Below are positions 7,509 through 13,963 of a stretch of DNA of 14,169 bases, piece after piece. The notes under the pieces were generated by a model. That model made no database searches. It was not told the origin of the DNA and saw nothing but the letters and a program-made list of their open reading frames with translations. How positions within the stretch are numbered: position 1 is the stretch's first letter; each line of letters starts with the position of its first letter. Both the position numbers and the translations under genes were made by a program. Origin of the DNA: DATGKD01 sp035294855 (GTDB lineage Bacteria > Actinomycetota > Acidimicrobiia > Acidimicrobiales > UBA8190); the NCBI GenBank assembly GCA_035294855.1, contig DATGKD010000034.1:1-14169 (forward strand), read 5' to 3'.

Positions 7509-7577
7509 CGAATCGGGAATGTCGGGGGGTAGTCCGGGGCGTGACAAACGTTCCGCTCCGGGCGGGAGGGGGATTGC

Positions 7578-8564
7578 ATGCGGTACCGGTGGATCGCCGC
7601 CGTGCTGCTGGTAGCGGGGGTCGGGGGCGTCCTGACGACCTGGAGCGGGGTCGCGCACGCGGCCGGCGTTCAGGGCGTCCAGTTGACGATCACACCTTCG
7701 ACGGGTTTGACCAACGGTCAGTCGGTCACGATCACGGCCACGGGTCTGACACCCAACTCGCCGGGCACTCTGCTCGAGTGCGACGACGCGCCCAACGGCG
7801 TCACCCAGACGAGCGTCAATCTCGCGCAACCCGTCGGACAGGCAGTCTCGCTCGGTTGTACGGCACCGTCGTTCTCGCACATCGCGTCGTCGAAGGCCGA
7901 CGGCTCGTTCTCGGCGACCTTCACGATCGTGCAGGGCACCCTCGGGCCGCCGTGCGGACCGTCACCGGACATCGTGACGTGTCCCGCGACCGACAGTGCG
8001 GGCAACCCTCCTGCCCAGGATGCACCGCAGTTCCCGTGCCCGCCGACGGCAGCGCAGGCCGCACAAGGCTACGTGTGTCACCTGAACTTCGGGGACCAAG
8101 CGGGTGACTCCGGATCTGGTGTCATCACCTTCGCCGGACAGTCGACGCCGGGCTCCACGACGCCATCGACACCGAGTTCGACGCCGGGCACCACGGGCAC
8201 AACGGGTGCAACGAGCGGCTCGACCGGAACGGCCGCAGCACCTGCCACCGGTGCGTCCGGTTCGACGGGCTCCGGTGGAAGCAGTGGTGCGGCATCCGCA
8301 TCGAGCGGGTCCAGCGCATCGGCACCGACCGCGGCGTCGGGCTCCGGAACGCTCGCGTCGACCGGTCCGCCGGCGTGGCTGTGGACCGTGCTGGCCGCAG
8401 GGCTCGGATCTCTCGGGCTCGGTGGACTGTTGTTCCTCGATCCAGCCCTCGTGTGGCGACGCAAGGCGGCACCTGAAGGCGGCAACGGCGTCGCATCGGT
8501 GTCACTGCGTCCTGCTCGGGACGACGTATGGATCAGAGACGATCTCTGGATCAGAGACCCATAG
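7578..8564 (+). CDS. Secreted six-cysteine surface protein with LASTG anchor
   Basis: Protein of 328 residues, paralog of the preceding surface protein. Signal peptide 1-29 (cut near AHA-AG). The beta-rich domain 33-187 has six cysteines at 68, 94, 126, 135, 154 and 167; the last four intervals (32, 9, 19, 13) are identical to those in the first protein, which is strong evidence of common origin. A Ser/Thr/Gly/Ala-rich linker covers 189-256, LASTG is at 259-263, and a membrane span at 266-288 is followed by a basic WRRK and a 40-residue tail ending in a doubled WIRD motif. It lacks the second domain and long Thr runs of its neighbour. The ATG at 7578 is preceded by GGGAGGGGG at good spacing. 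The function is unknown; an envelope protein attached by sortase or simply membrane-held is inferred. It is probably cotranscribed with the next gene, 38 bp downstream. Confidence 0.78.
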   Translation: MRYRWIAAVLLVAGVGGVLTTWSGVAHAAGVQGVQLTITPSTGLTNGQSVTITATGLTPNSPGTLLECDDAPNGVTQTSVNLAQPVGQAVSLGCTAPSFSHIASSKADGSFSATFTIVQGTLGPPCGPSPDIVTCPATDSAGNPPAQDAPQFPCPPTAAQAAQGYVCHLNFGDQAGDSGSGVITFAGQSTPGSTTPSTPSSTPGTTGTTGATSGSTGTAAAPATGASGSTGSGGSSGAASASSGSSASAPTAASGSGTLASTGPPAWLWTVLAAGLGSLGLGGLLFLDPALVWRRKAAPEGGNGVASVSLRPARDDVWIRDDLWIRDP

Positions 8565-8602
8565 CCGGGCGCAGTCCCGGAACTTGAGCGAAAGGAACCT
8601 TC

Positions 8603-9064
8603 ATGAGACGTTTGCGGATCGCATCACTGGCTCTGGCGAGCATCGGGCTCGTCAGCGCCGCGAGCGTGGTCACGTTGGCGGGCCCCGCCAGCGCAGCGAG
8701 CAAGCACGCCATCAAGTGTTCGGGCGGTTCGGGCAGTCTGTCGTCGAACACCTTCACGCTGACAGGCTGTAACGGCAACACCGGGGGCTCCGGCACCGTG
8801 TTGGTCTCCACGCTCGCGTCCGGATCGGGTCCGATCAACTGGGCGAACGGCGACGTGACCAGCGTCAACGTCTCGTTCTCGCAGTTGCCGAAGGAGCACG
8901 GCTGCCCGTCGAAGAGCGATACCGAATACTCCGTGACCGGTTCTGTCACCTCCGACAACACCGGGAACGCCACCCCGCCTTCGACGGTGAAGGGCAAGGC
9001 CTGCCTCGGAGGGTCCAGTGGTGACAACAACACGCTCACCGGCAAGGGTCACTTCAAGATCTGA
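8603..9064 (+). CDS. Small secreted four-cysteine protein, unknown function
   Basis: Protein of 153 residues that I do not recognise. A classical signal peptide has basic MRRLR, a hydrophobic core and a likely cut after ASA near residue 31. The mature part of about 122 residues is rich in Gly, Ser, Thr and Asn, looks like an all-beta fold, and has four cysteines (39, 56, 101, 134) that could make two disulfides. There is no anchor or membrane span after the signal, so it should be released or bound to the wall non-covalently. An AAAGGA ribosome site lies six bases before the ATG. It follows the LASTG protein by 38 bp and precedes a strong terminator, so it is probably the last gene of that transcript and may work with the anchored paralogs. 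Confidence 0.75.
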   Translation: MRRLRIASLALASIGLVSAASVVTLAGPASAASKHAIKCSGGSGSLSSNTFTLTGCNGNTGGSGTVLVSTLASGSGPINWANGDVTSVNVSFSQLPKEHGCPSKSDTEYSVTGSVTSDNTGNATPPSTVKGKACLGGSSGDNNTLTGKGHFKI

Positions 9065-9088
9065 CCCGCTCAGGCCAACGAGTTGAAC

Positions 9089-9121
9089 GAGAAGCCCCGG
9101 GGGAGAACCCCGGGGCTTCTC
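9089..9121. terminator. Strong hairpin terminator between convergent genes
   Basis: A perfect 14-bp stem: GAGAAGCCCCGGGG (9089-9102) with CCCCGGGGCTTCTC (9108-9121), loop GAGAA. It lies 24 bp past the small secreted gene and 54 bp past the end of the converging di-iron gene, so it can serve both directions. The T-tract is weak (ATTT after 9123), as is common in GC-rich actinobacteria. Confidence 0.8.
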
Positions 9122-9175
9122 GCATTTCGGGCCCCGGCCCGGAGAGGCCAGGGTCGACCTCGGGGACCTTGGCCT

Positions 9176-10258
9176 CTAATCGGCCGCCGCCACTGCCTTG
9201 ACGTGCGCGAGGCGTTCCGCATCGATCGCCTCTGCGGTCTCCTCGTCGTTGGCGATCTCGGCGTCGAGGTCGGTATCGGCAAAACCGAGCACGCCCATGT
9301 CCTCGAACGCCTTCGTGATCTTGGGGCCCCACAGTCCGATGTCCTTCAGCACCGGCACGATCCGCATGAACAGGAAGCCCCGGAAGGTCTGCAGCGCCTC
9401 GCTGTTCGCCACGTAGTCGTAGACGGCGGGCGGTAGCTCGAGACGCTCCCACACCTCCTCGCCGAGGAACCGGTCGCGCATCCGGTAGCAGGCGTCCACG
9501 CAGAACTCTTCGCGCTCGTCGCGCTCGGCCTGGGTCAGCTGCGGGTAGTAGTCGCGCAACGCCAGGCGCCCGAACATGACATGGCGCGCCTCGTCCTGCA
9601 TGACGTAGGCGTTGATCGCCTTGCCGAGCGGCTCGGTGGCGGTGTTCCGGATGAAGCCGAAGGCCGCCAGGGCGAGGCCCTCGATGAGGACCTGCATGCC
9701 GAGGTACGTCATGTCCCAGCGGTCGTCGCGGATGACGTCGTCCAGGAGGCTCTTCAGGTTCGGGTTGAGCGGGTAGACGAGCTTGATCTTCTCGTTCAGG
9801 TAGCGGCTGTAGACCTCGACGTGGCGGGCCTCGTCGATGACCTGCGTGGCCGCGTAGAACTTGGAGTCGATGTCCGGCACGGTCTGCACGATCTTGGCCG
9901 TGCAGATGAGGGCGCCCTGCTCGCCGTGCATGAACTGGCTGAAGCGCCACGCCTCGGTGTGCAGCCGCAGGTTGGCGCGCTCGCGGTGGGTCATCTTGTC
10001 CCACCACTCGGTGCCGAAGATCGGGTTGATCTCGTCGGGGAGGCCGAGCGGGTTGTCGGGGTCGATCTCGAGGGACCAGTCCAGGCGGTCCTTGCCGATC
10101 CACTGCCGGCGCGTGCCTTTGTCGTAGAGGCGGAGCAGTTGGTCGCGCCCACCCGTGTAGTCGAAATCGAACACCGTCGTGGCGGGCGAAGGGATCTCCC
10201 AGGACGTGTCGTCCGTGCCGTCGCCGTTCACGGATGTCACCGCGAGCTCACCTTCCAT
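9176..10258 (-). CDS. Ferritin/R2-like di-iron carboxylate protein
   Basis: Protein of 360 residues, mostly helical, with a complete di-iron ligand set: Glu113 (HGEQGA), Glu143 and His146 (DEARH), Glu193 (IEGLAL), Glu223 and His226 (second DEARH). This E...ExxH...E...ExxH pattern is that of ribonucleotide reductase R2-like, AurF-like and related oxygenases, so an O2-dependent oxidation (hydroxylation, N-oxygenation or desaturation type) is likely. The substrate cannot be named. There is no signal peptide, and the protein is probably cytoplasmic. ATG 10258 is preferred because AGGGGG lies just upstream on this strand; the frame extends 30 codons further to 10348, but that part is Arg-rich and unlike the family. 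A possible -10 (TACAGT) lies at 10310-10315. An enoyl-CoA hydratase-like gene lies 102 bp upstream on the same strand, so a link to acyl-CoA chemistry is possible but not shown. Confidence 0.82.
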   Translation of the reverse strand: MEGELAVTSVNGDGTDDTSWEIPSPATTVFDFDYTGGRDQLLRLYDKGTRRQWIGKDRLDWSLEIDPDNPLGLPDEINPIFGTEWWDKMTHRERANLRLHTEAWRFSQFMHGEQGALICTAKIVQTVPDIDSKFYAATQVIDEARHVEVYSRYLNEKIKLVYPLNPNLKSLLDDVIRDDRWDMTYLGMQVLIEGLALAAFGFIRNTATEPLGKAINAYVMQDEARHVMFGRLALRDYYPQLTQAERDEREEFCVDACYRMRDRFLGEEVWERLELPPAVYDYVANSEALQTFRGFLFMRIVPVLKDIGLWGPKITKAFEDMGVLGFADTDLDAEIANDEETAEAIDAERLAHVKAVAAAD

Positions 10259-10309
10259 ACCAGCCCCCTGTCCAGCATCGGCACCTCCCCAGCGGCGCCG
10301 CCGGAGGTC

Positions 10310-10338
10310 ACTGTATGGGAGCGTGCTTCGCGGGGAAA
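10310..10338 (-). promoter_or_regulatory. Putative promoter of the di-iron gene
   Basis: Read on the minus strand, TACAGT (10315-10310) is preceded 17 bp upstream by a weak TTTCCC (10338-10333). The 10-bp palindrome GTGCCGGCAC (10339-10348) abuts the -35 and could be an operator, or part of a hairpin behind the crotonase gene stop at 10361. The -10 hexamer is the same as that before tRNA-Ser. Confidence 0.35.
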
Positions 10339-10360
10339 GTGCCGGCACGCGGGCCGGTGC

Positions 10361-11062
10361 CTACGCCATGCCCTCCAGCTCGACGTCGTCGGCCTCGATG
10401 CCCGCTCGGAGGGCGGTGAGTGCCGGAGCCCTGGCGCGCAGCTTCGACGCCGCGTGCGCGGCGAGGTCGAGGCCGGCGAGCTGGACCGCCACCTCGCGAG
10501 CGGTCTTCACCACATCGTCGGGCGGTGCGGCGCGGTCGAGGAAGCCGGCTGCCGCCGCATCCTCGGGTGAGAACGGCTCGGCCAGGAGGACGGCGCGGTT
10601 GAACGCGGCCGGCGTGAGTCGCTGGCGGCAGATCTCGACCGCGGCTCGCGGCATGGTGAGGCCGATCGCCACTTCGTTGGCGGTGATGCGGAAGGGTCCG
10701 GTCGCGCCGACGCGGTAGTCGCCGCTCAGGAGGAGGAAGACGCCCATGGCGACCGCGTGGCCCGTGCACGCGATCACCACCGGTGTGGGGAACGACAGCA
10801 TGCGTTCCGCCAGCCTGAACCCGGACTGGAGCATGCCGACGGCCTCTCGGCCACCGCCGCGGAGCACCTTGAGGTCGAAGCCGGCCGAAAAGATGCCGAC
10901 TCGGCCTTCGAGGACGACGACGGCTCCATCCGCCTCGGCTCGGTCGAATGCGTCGTCGAGCGCGCCGAGCATGGCCGGCGACAGGACGTTCACCTTGCCG
11001 TCGTCCATGACGATCGAGGCCACCGAGCCGTCGAGCGCGTAGGTGACCGGCGACGACGTCAC
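10361..11062 (-). CDS. Enoyl-CoA hydratase/isomerase (crotonase) family protein
   Basis: Protein of 233 residues, slightly shorter than typical hydratases (about 255-260). The crotonase core is clear: the oxyanion-hole segment FSAGFDLK at 58-65, the second backbone NH near Gly107, and SGDYRV at 113-118. Of the two catalytic glutamates of enoyl-CoA hydratase, only the second is kept (Glu130 in ANEVAIG); the first position is Phe109. Loss of that residue argues against simple hydration and fits isomerase-like or other crotonase chemistry on acyl-CoA, as inference. The GTG start at 11062 has only a weak ribosome site, but the N-terminal strand begins where expected for the family. Cytoplasmic. 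It may form a unit with the di-iron gene downstream. Confidence 0.82.
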   Translation of the reverse strand: MTSSPVTYALDGSVASIVMDDGKVNVLSPAMLGALDDAFDRAEADGAVVVLEGRVGIFSAGFDLKVLRGGGREAVGMLQSGFRLAERMLSFPTPVVIACTGHAVAMGVFLLLSGDYRVGATGPFRITANEVAIGLTMPRAAVEICRQRLTPAAFNRAVLLAEPFSPEDAAAAGFLDRAAPPDDVVKTAREVAVQLAGLDLAAHAASKLRARAPALTALRAGIEADDVELEGMA

Positions 11063-11132
11063 GGCGAACCCGGTGGATCGGGTGTGTGGTTCACGACGAG
11101 ACCTTGTCCTAACACCGGCCTACCGTTGCTCG

Positions 11133-11174
11133 CCTGTTCTGCCCTTGCGAGGGCACGTCTGCCCGCTGAACAGG
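11133..11174 (-). terminator. Nested hairpin directly after the copper monooxygenase stop
   Basis: CCTGTTC (11133-11139) pairs with GAACAGG (11168-11174), and inside it GCCCT (11141-11145) pairs with AGGGC (11150-11154) around TGCG. It begins at the base after the stop codon of the minus-strand gene. The T-tract is poor; termination or mRNA 3' protection is inferred. The remaining 70 bp to the crotonase start (11063-11132) holds no other clear signal. Confidence 0.45.
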
Positions 11175-12413
11175 TCAGACCGAGCTGTGCGCGTTCGGGA
11201 CGACCGACGAGGTCCACGCCAGCCCGATGCACATCTCGTCGGAGGACCCGTCACCCCACGTGACGAAGTGGGCAGGCGCCTTCCGCAGGGCGGGCAGCTC
11301 CTGCGCCAGCCGCGGGTTGTAGGTGCAGTTGACCTGGAGCCGGTCGCCCGCCTTCACGGGGATGGGGGTGCTCAGGTTGTACGCCTTCTGGTAGTCGAAG
11401 TTGTAGTTGGGCACGTCGATGACCGTGTGGGCCTCGGGGGTACCGGGGTTGACCACCATCGAGAAGCTCGTTCCGAGCAGGTGCATGTGCGCCTGCGCCC
11501 GCACGATGTAGCCGTCCTTGTCGATCTTCCAGCTGCACGTGGCGGTGTCGCTGGGCGGAGCTGTCGCGGGGTCGTGACCACACACCCCTTCGATTCCGCC
11601 CACGATTTCGGCCGCTTCCTGTCCGAAGCGGTGCGCCTGGTCGGCAACCGAAGCGGTCCGGTCGCACAGCGGCCCGGTGACCCCGGCTGGGCAGGGAAGG
11701 TCGGGCGGGGCCAGGGACAGGTCGAGATGCAGGCGCTGCAGCGGCGTGGCGGCCGGCACGGTGTCGAGCACCAGCGAGTTGCTGACCGGCTTGTCCCCCA
11801 CGAGCAGGTTGTAGTGGACCTGCTCGATGACGAGGCTTCCCGCCGGCAGTGAAATGCCGGTCCCCTTGGGCAGCGCGTCCGCGCCGTGACCCGGTGTCCA
11901 CACGCTCAGAAATGGCGTGCTCAAGAACGCAGCGAGGGACGCACCGGGAAGAGACGGGGCACCGAAGCACGTCCAACCGGTGCCGCCTGTCTCGGCGTCG
12001 TCTCGCAACGCGGTCGCCGCCAGCGACGGCGGCACGAGCGCCAGGACGGCATGGTGGTCCTCGACACTTCCGGGGGTGAACTGGCTCGAGACCACGAACG
12101 AGTTGTGCGTGATGTGAGGGTTCACCAGGTTGCAGTGGTAATCGTCGGTGGACCCGACCACCACTTTCGGTGTGTACAGCGGTGTGCGGACCGTGACCGA
12201 CGTGTACGGCAAGGTGGCGTGCTTCGGCGACCCCGAAGTGGCCACCACGGCCCCGACCACCGCAGCCACGACCACGACCGCCAGGGCGATCAAAAGCCGA
12301 CGCGGCGCTCGCCCGAGGCCCCTGATCCCGCCTGCCGACGAACCCGGAGATCCCGACGATGCGGATCCCTCGTCCGGGCCTTCGGCGGACGCGCGCTGGA
12401 TCAGTTCGGTCAT
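11175..12413 (-). CDS. Membrane-anchored PHM-like copper type II monooxygenase
   Basis: Protein of 412 residues. A low-complexity N-terminus is followed by GRAPRR and one membrane span (about 39-59), so the catalytic part 60-412 should face outside the membrane. It resembles the two-domain ascorbate-dependent copper monooxygenases (peptidylglycine alpha-hydroxylating and dopamine beta-monooxygenase). The expected copper ligands are all present: His120-His121 (EDHHAVL) and His200 (QVHYN) for the first copper; His309 and His311 (AHMHLLG) and Met394 (DEMCIGL) for the second. Eight cysteines (94, 149, 241, 250, 278, 293, 363, 395) could form disulfides outside the cell. The reaction would be O2- and reductant-dependent C-H hydroxylation; the substrate is unknown, and no peptidylglycine lyase domain is attached. 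ATG 12413 has GGGGG at suitable spacing; the frame upstream to 12566 looks non-coding. Confidence 0.8.
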   Translation of the reverse strand: MTELIQRASAEGPDEGSASSGSPGSSAGGIRGLGRAPRRLLIALAVVVVAAVVGAVVATSGSPKHATLPYTSVTVRTPLYTPKVVVGSTDDYHCNLVNPHITHNSFVVSSQFTPGSVEDHHAVLALVPPSLAATALRDDAETGGTGWTCFGAPSLPGASLAAFLSTPFLSVWTPGHGADALPKGTGISLPAGSLVIEQVHYNLLVGDKPVSNSLVLDTVPAATPLQRLHLDLSLAPPDLPCPAGVTGPLCDRTASVADQAHRFGQEAAEIVGGIEGVCGHDPATAPPSDTATCSWKIDKDGYIVRAQAHMHLLGTSFSMVVNPGTPEAHTVIDVPNYNFDYQKAYNLSTPIPVKAGDRLQVNCTYNPRLAQELPALRKAPAHFVTWGDGSSDEMCIGLAWTSSVVPNAHSSV

Positions 12414-12845
12414 GGGTCCCCCGTCCCGTTCTCGCCCTGACGGAAACCGAAACGCGCCACCCCGCGGCTCGGGTCCGATCACGGCTCGCCAGAAGGCTAA
12501 CCCGGCGGCGCTCGAAGAACCTCGTGGGACGGAGTGGACTCTCGCCCGTCGTGGGCGGACTCGCACGGCCGCGCAGACATGACAAAGGCGACCGAGGATG
12601 ACGAGGGCGGGCCTCCGGACTCAAGCCATATCTGGTGGACGCCTTCCAGTGAGCCCCGATCCGCAGGTCATGGATGCAGGTCATGGAGAAGGCGCGCGAT
12701 ATCGCGGGCCTCTCCCTCAACCCTCCCAAGAGGGCTGGTGCCGTGCGGGGACGGGAAGTCCCCGATCCAGGCGCTGGACCGCACCGCCCCGTCCAGCCCT
12801 TGCGCCCGGGCCTGCCGGAGCGCGGACGAGGTCCTCCGTACGCGG
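12414..12845. other. 432-bp gene-free spacer with repeats and palindromes
   Basis: No convincing gene on either strand; open frames here are extensions or shadows. It contains a tandem pair GCAGGTCATGGA (12663-12674, 12676-12687), the perfect 12-bp palindrome CGCGATATCGCG (12695-12706), and a hairpin GGGGAC/GTCCCC (12747-12752 with 12758-12763) that might end the cysteine hydrolase transcript. A possible -10 for the copper gene is TAGCCT on the minus strand at 12499-12494, without a clear -35. Confidence 0.5.
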
Positions 12846-13406
12846 TCAAGAAGGACCGCCGAAGTCGACCTCCTTGGTCTCGACCGTCCCCGCTGTCCGG
12901 CCCGGCGCTGTCTGGTGCTTCCAGTACAAGTTCGTGTGCGCGATGACCTGGTCCGGCGGGGGTGCCCCCCATGCCGTCTGGTCCTCGGTGGTGTGGGCGT
13001 CACTGACCAGAGTGGTGTCGTAGCCCCTGACCAATGCGCCATGGAGCGTCGAACGGATACACGCATCGGTTTGCGCCCCGACAACGACGAGGCGCCCCAC
13101 TTCGAGCTCGGCGAGCACGGCCTCCAGGGTGGTGTCCTCGAAGGAGTCGAAGTAGTTCTTTTCGATGAGCGGCTCTGCGTCGCCGGGGGTGAGCTCGGGG
13201 ACGATCTGCCATTCGTCGCTACCCATCGCCACGTGCTCGTCGGAGTGCTGCACCCAGACGACGGGGACCTGTTCCCGCCTTGCCTTCTCGACGAGGTCAC
13301 CGATGTTGGCGACGACGTCATCACGCTTCGGAGTCCCCTCCACGATGCCGTTCTGCACGTCGACGACGAGAAGCGCGGCTTTCGGCCGATTCTTGAGTGT
13401 GGTCAT
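12846..13406 (-). CDS. Isochorismatase-like cysteine hydrolase
   Basis: Protein of 186 residues, normal for the family. The catalytic triad is visible: Asp16 (LLVVDVQNG), Lys83 (EKNYFDSF) and Cys116 (TDACIRST), with the preceding GAQTDAC loop typical of the fold. Members hydrolyse isochorismate, nicotinamide, N-carbamoylsarcosine or other amides; the exact substrate is not predictable here, and neighbours give no pathway hint. There is no signal peptide, so it is cytoplasmic. ATG 13406 is preceded by GGAG eight bases upstream on the minus strand. It is probably monocistronic: 432 bp separate it from the copper gene and 289 bp from tRNA-Ser. Confidence 0.88.
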   Translation of the reverse strand: MTTLKNRPKAALLVVDVQNGIVEGTPKRDDVVANIGDLVEKARREQVPVVWVQHSDEHVAMGSDEWQIVPELTPGDAEPLIEKNYFDSFEDTTLEAVLAELEVGRLVVVGAQTDACIRSTLHGALVRGYDTTLVSDAHTTEDQTAWGAPPPDQVIAHTNLYWKHQTAPGRTAGTVETKEVDFGGPS

Positions 13407-13695
13407 GGCCCTCTCCGTTACCAGTCTGGGCTTCTCCCTGCCGTCACGTTAGGTACCCACCGACGGTCAGCTGGAACGTGACCCCCAAATGGAACGCGAC
13501 CCCCGAAGAAGCGAGTGCCGGAGCCGGGTTGGCCGCTCGTGACTGCTCGAGCTGGCGCGCTCGGTGCCCCGGGTGCCTATGTCATGGTCGAGCGTCGGGC
13601 GAACGCTCAGTTGTTGACCTTGACCTGACGGGGATGTCTGTCGTGCCCTCGAAACGGTGCGAGCCCTGCTTGCCCGCGAAACGGTGGGTGACCTG
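13407..13695. other. Intergenic spacer with tandem repeats, no gene seen
   Basis: Contains two near-identical 15-mers (13472-13504) and, nearer the tRNA, a direct repeat CGAAACGGTG (13650-13659 and 13677-13686). Open frames that cross it run into the tRNA on the opposite strand and look spurious. The promoter of the cysteine hydrolase must lie near 13420-13470, but no clear box is visible. Confidence 0.45.
13472..13504. repeat. Tandem 15-mer repeat, possible insertion-sequence end remnant
   Basis: TGGAACGTGACCCCC (13472-13486) and TGGAACGCGACCCCC (13490-13504), 14 of 15 identical with an 18-bp period, directly preceded by GGTCAGC. Repeated boxes of this kind resemble the multiple transposase-binding sites at IS21-family ends. 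No transposase is present, so at most this is a relic or solo end; the assignment is from memory of the pattern. Confidence 0.3.
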
Positions 13696-13782
13696 CGGAG
13701 GAGGTGGGATTCGAACCCACGGTGGCCTAACGACCACAACGGTTTTCGAGACCGTCCGATTCGTCCGCTCTCGCACTCCTCC
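13696..13782 (-). tRNA. tRNA-Ser (anticodon CGA)
   Basis: Read on the minus strand, an 87-nt class II tRNA. The acceptor stem GGAGGAG/CTCCTCC is perfect (13782-13776 with 13703-13697) and the discriminator base is G. The anticodon loop CTCGAAA is closed by ACGGT/ACCGT and gives anticodon CGA, reading UCG serine codons. A long variable arm, as required for serine, follows. The T arm is GTGGG-TTCGAAT-CCCAC. The 3' CCA is not encoded (GCAG follows). It lies downstream of tadA on the same strand. Confidence 0.95.
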
Positions 13783-13832
13783 AAGCGGAAAAGACGTCCC
13801 GACCAGAGACGCCGAGGCCTCGCCCAGCTGAC

Positions 13833-13871
13833 CTCCCGGGAGACTGTAGGGCAACCGCCGCATCCCGGTAA
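13833..13871 (-). promoter_or_regulatory. Putative tRNA-Ser promoter with palindrome at the start site
   Basis: On the minus strand, TTACCG (13871-13866), a 17-bp spacer and TACAGT (13848-13843) form a plausible sigma-70-type promoter. Immediately after the -10 comes the 10-bp palindrome CTCCCGGGAG (13842-13833), covering the predicted start. The tRNA begins about 60 bp after the -10. It would let tRNA-Ser be made independently of tadA. Confidence 0.45.
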
Positions 13872-13963
13872 CCCCCGAACACCCGCCGGGCCGTGCGTCG
13901 TGACGGTGGGGTCCGCGCTGAAGAGGCCATGAGCCGCCCGGGCCCGATCAGGCATCCCGGGAG

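Noticed and set aside
10259..10348. 30-codon longer start for the di-iron protein
   Set aside because: The extension is Arg-rich and unlike the family, and a good AGGGGG site precedes the ATG at 10258.
12534..13481. Plus-strand 315-residue open frame across the cysteine hydrolase
   Set aside because: It is the antisense shadow of the isochorismatase-like gene, which has a full catalytic triad on the minus strand.
13783..13963. Small SRP RNA (ffs) between tadA and tRNA-Ser
   Set aside because: The gap was inspected because ffs often lies in such surroundings, but the conserved GGAAGNAGCAGCC-like core is absent on both strands.
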